Shown: piece by piece, positions 5,266 through 6,734 of the stretch | Position numbering within the stretch: the first letter of the stretch is position 1 | Layout of the letters: each line of letters opens with the position of its first letter | Assembly (NCBI GenBank): GCA_015478575.1 | Contig: JADMIN010000138.1 | Span: 1 to 6,734, forward strand | Direction of reading: 5' to 3' | Length of the DNA: 6,734 bases | Source: Ktedonobacterales bacterium | GTDB lineage: Bacteria; Chloroflexota; Ktedonobacteria; Ktedonobacterales; JADMIN01 | The notes under the pieces: model-generated | The model's database searches: none | Told to the model about the DNA's origin: nothing | Seen by the model: only the letters and a program-made list of their open reading frames with translations | Program-made: the position numbers and the translations under genes

Positions 5266-6639
5266 TCATCCCCAGATCTCGGCCAGCCCATTCGCCAGCC
5301 CCACACCCAGCCGCACCCGCCCGCCGCCTGGCGCGAAGGCCAGCGCGCTGACCTCGCCGCCGAACCGCCAGTGCTGTGCCGGCTGGCCGGTCAGTGTCTC
5401 CCAGAGCCACAATTCGCTGTCACGCGCCAGCGCCAGATAGCGTCCGTCGGGCGAGAGCGCGAGACGCACCTCCTCTGGCAGCGTGCCAACCGCGAGCGTG
5501 CGCTCTTGACGCGCGCCCAGCGCGAGCAGGCGAATCCGCGACGCGCCCTCCGCGACGGCGACCCAGGCCAGATCGGGTGTGGCGGCGATGGGCAGGCCCA
5601 GGGGGCGCTCTGGCTCACTATGCTGGGCGACGCGGCGCGGCGCGATGGCCCCCCGCAACGTCCGATGTGTCAGTTCCCAGAGCGTCAGCAGCGACCGCTT
5701 AGGTCCCTGGGGCGCGGTCGCCGCGGCGAAGGTCAGCAGCATGCGGCCATTGGCCGCGAGCAGACGCGCTCGCACGCGCCAGCTTCCCTGGGCATCGGCG
5801 CGCCCGAATCTGCCGTTCGACTCGGTGCTGTGCAGCGGATTGGCCCACGCTGGCAAGATCGGCCCCGCGAGCGGGCGATAGTAGATCGCGCTGCCGCCCC
5901 GCCCCGCGTGTGCCCAGCGAAACGGGTCCTCGTCAGCCAGGGCCAGCGGCGCGTCAGGCAAGGCCAGACAGGCGAACGCGGGATCATCGGCCAGGGCGAC
6001 ATCGAGCAGATCGCTGGGCGCGGAGATCGCCGTATTCCAGAGGCTCTGGCCACTCTCCACCCGCCAGATGCGCAGGCCGAGCGCGAAGCCCCAGGCGGCG
6101 GCCAGCGCCCCGCTCGGCGAGAGCCGCACATCTTGCAAGACGCCGACACCCGCGCGCGTGCCGAAGTCGAGGGTGGCGAGCGCCTCGCCATTCGCGACCT
6201 CACGCACCACGACACGCCCATCAATCAGGCCCAGACTGGCCCGCGTGCCATCCCGCGACAGGGCCAGCGCCACAATGGGCAGCGGTGGCGCTTCCAGCGT
6301 CGCCACGCGCCCCAGCGGTCCAGGGCCAGCGCGCACGGAGCTGGTGCGGGGCGCCACCGGCGCGGCGGATGGCTCAGCCGTCGTGGTCGGCGCCCCCCGT
6401 GCTGGGGCCGGGGGATGCGTCGGAGCAATGCCATGGCGCTCGTCATAGGCGCGACGCTGCTCCGGATCGCCCAACACCTGATAGGCGGCGTTGAGCGATT
6501 GCATGCGCTCCAGGCTGCCCGGTCCGGCGATGTCAGGGTGATAGCGTCGTGCCAGCCGCCGATAGGCCAGCCGGATCGCCGCCTCATCCGCGGTGGGGAG
6601 GATCCCCAGGACCGTGTAGTAATCTGGCTCTTGCGCCAT
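5266..6639 (-). CDS. J-domain (DnaJ-like) protein fused to a WD40-type beta-propeller
   Basis: A 457-residue cytoplasmic protein. Residues 6-70 form a J-domain: DYYTVLGI, a helix II with AYRRLARRYHPD (invariant HPD at 34-36), LNAAYQVLGD and RRAYD. This domain stimulates Hsp70 ATPase activity. There is no Gly/Phe region or cysteine-rich zinc domain, so it is a class III (type C) J-protein. A Pro/Ala/Thr linker (71-110) leads to about seven degenerate WD40-like blades (about 123-457). The clearest are LRIWRVESGQSLW (189-201), LTLWELTHRTL (319-329) and VRLALSPDGRYLALA (391-405) with LWLWETLTGQ (410-419); the last ends EIWG at the terminus. The propeller probably binds a protein client or partner. 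The ATG at 6639 was chosen for AAGGA (complement of 6646-6650), 6 nt upstream. A longer frame to 6726 overlaps the upstream gene. It lies 16 bp after that gene's stop and is probably co-transcribed with it. Confidence 0.86.
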   Translation of the reverse strand: MAQEPDYYTVLGILPTADEAAIRLAYRRLARRYHPDIAGPGSLERMQSLNAAYQVLGDPEQRRAYDERHGIAPTHPPAPARGAPTTTAEPSAAPVAPRTSSVRAGPGPLGRVATLEAPPLPIVALALSRDGTRASLGLIDGRVVVREVANGEALATLDFGTRAGVGVLQDVRLSPSGALAAAWGFALGLRIWRVESGQSLWNTAISAPSDLLDVALADDPAFACLALPDAPLALADEDPFRWAHAGRGGSAIYYRPLAGPILPAWANPLHSTESNGRFGRADAQGSWRVRARLLAANGRMLLTFAAATAPQGPKRSLLTLWELTHRTLRGAIAPRRVAQHSEPERPLGLPIAATPDLAWVAVAEGASRIRLLALGARQERTLAVGTLPEEVRLALSPDGRYLALARDSELWLWETLTGQPAQHWRFGGEVSALAFAPGGGRVRLGVGLANGLAEIWG

Positions 6640-6655
6640 AGCCCATCCTTGCGTG

Positions 6656-6734
6656 CTAGCGCCCCAGCGCTCGCTCCATAAACGCGGCGAGCTTCGCCTC
6701 ATCCAGCCGACCATCGGTGCGAACACCGCCGCAG
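6656..6734 (-). CDS. C-terminal end of an unidentified upstream gene
   Basis: The minus strand enters the window in an open frame encoding 25 residues (ending RLDEAKLAAFMERALGR) and stops with TAG at 6656-6658, 16 bp before the J-domain gene start. The residues look like an amphipathic C-terminal helix, too little to assign a family. The short gap and shared strand indicate an operon with the J-domain gene. The stop also explains why the J-domain frame open to 6726 should not be extended. Confidence 0.6.
   Translation of the reverse strand, partial: CGGVRTDGRLDEAKLAAFMERALGR

Noticed and set aside
5254..6681. A 475-codon plus-strand open frame opposite the J-domain gene
   Set aside because: Its product is Arg/Gln/Pro-rich with no recognisable fold. 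The minus strand has a clear J-domain and propeller with an SD, so this is a GC-driven shadow.

Overview
The window is GC-rich (about two thirds G+C by eye) bacterial chromosomal DNA. A Chloroflexota origin, for example a Ktedonobacteria- or Thermomicrobia-like lineage, fits best, although the sequence alone does not prove it. The pointers are a zinc ribbon fused through a Pro/Gly/Tyr linker to a PrsW-type protease, a J-domain/beta-propeller fusion, an archaeal-looking methyltransferase, and promoters built around extended -10 boxes. There are no rRNA or tRNA genes, CRISPR arrays, transposases or phage genes. Because GC is so high, long shadow frames run opposite most genes. Starts were therefore chosen by Shine-Dalgarno (SD) position and protein family content, not by longest frame.

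Layout: (1) Minus strand, 1-2374: three genes read leftward. The first is a TPR-like helical-repeat protein (2374-1226), then a class I SAM methyltransferase of an archaeal-type family (1103-231), then the first 47 codons of a DedA-family membrane protein (143-1, running off the edge). The DedA gene has its own extended -10 promoter, and its mRNA probably begins with a perfect stem-loop. (2) 2375-2677: a 303-bp divergent control region. It holds a 7-bp inverted repeat over the leftward -10 and a near-duplicated 15/16-bp unit carrying two rightward extended -10 boxes. (3) Plus strand, 2678-5124: a two-gene operon. It encodes a zinc-ribbon/PPGYA-repeat/PrsW intramembrane protease and, overlapping it by ATGA, a single-span membrane protein with a probable beta-sandwich outside the cell. 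(4) 5125-5265: a convergent spacer with two GC-rich hairpins and a 17-bp tandem repeat. (5) Minus strand, 6734-5266: the last 25 codons of an unidentified gene, then, 17 bp later, a J-domain protein fused to a degenerate WD40-type propeller.

How the genes may work together: the clearest module is the PrsW protease plus its overlapping membrane partner. The coupling suggests that the partner is a substrate, sensor or regulator of the protease, though no anti-sigma-like domain is visible. The J-domain protein probably recruits an Hsp70 to whatever its propeller binds. No complete, obviously new defence or mobile system is visible. The most interesting items are the protease/partner pair, the J-domain propeller fusion, and the control regions.
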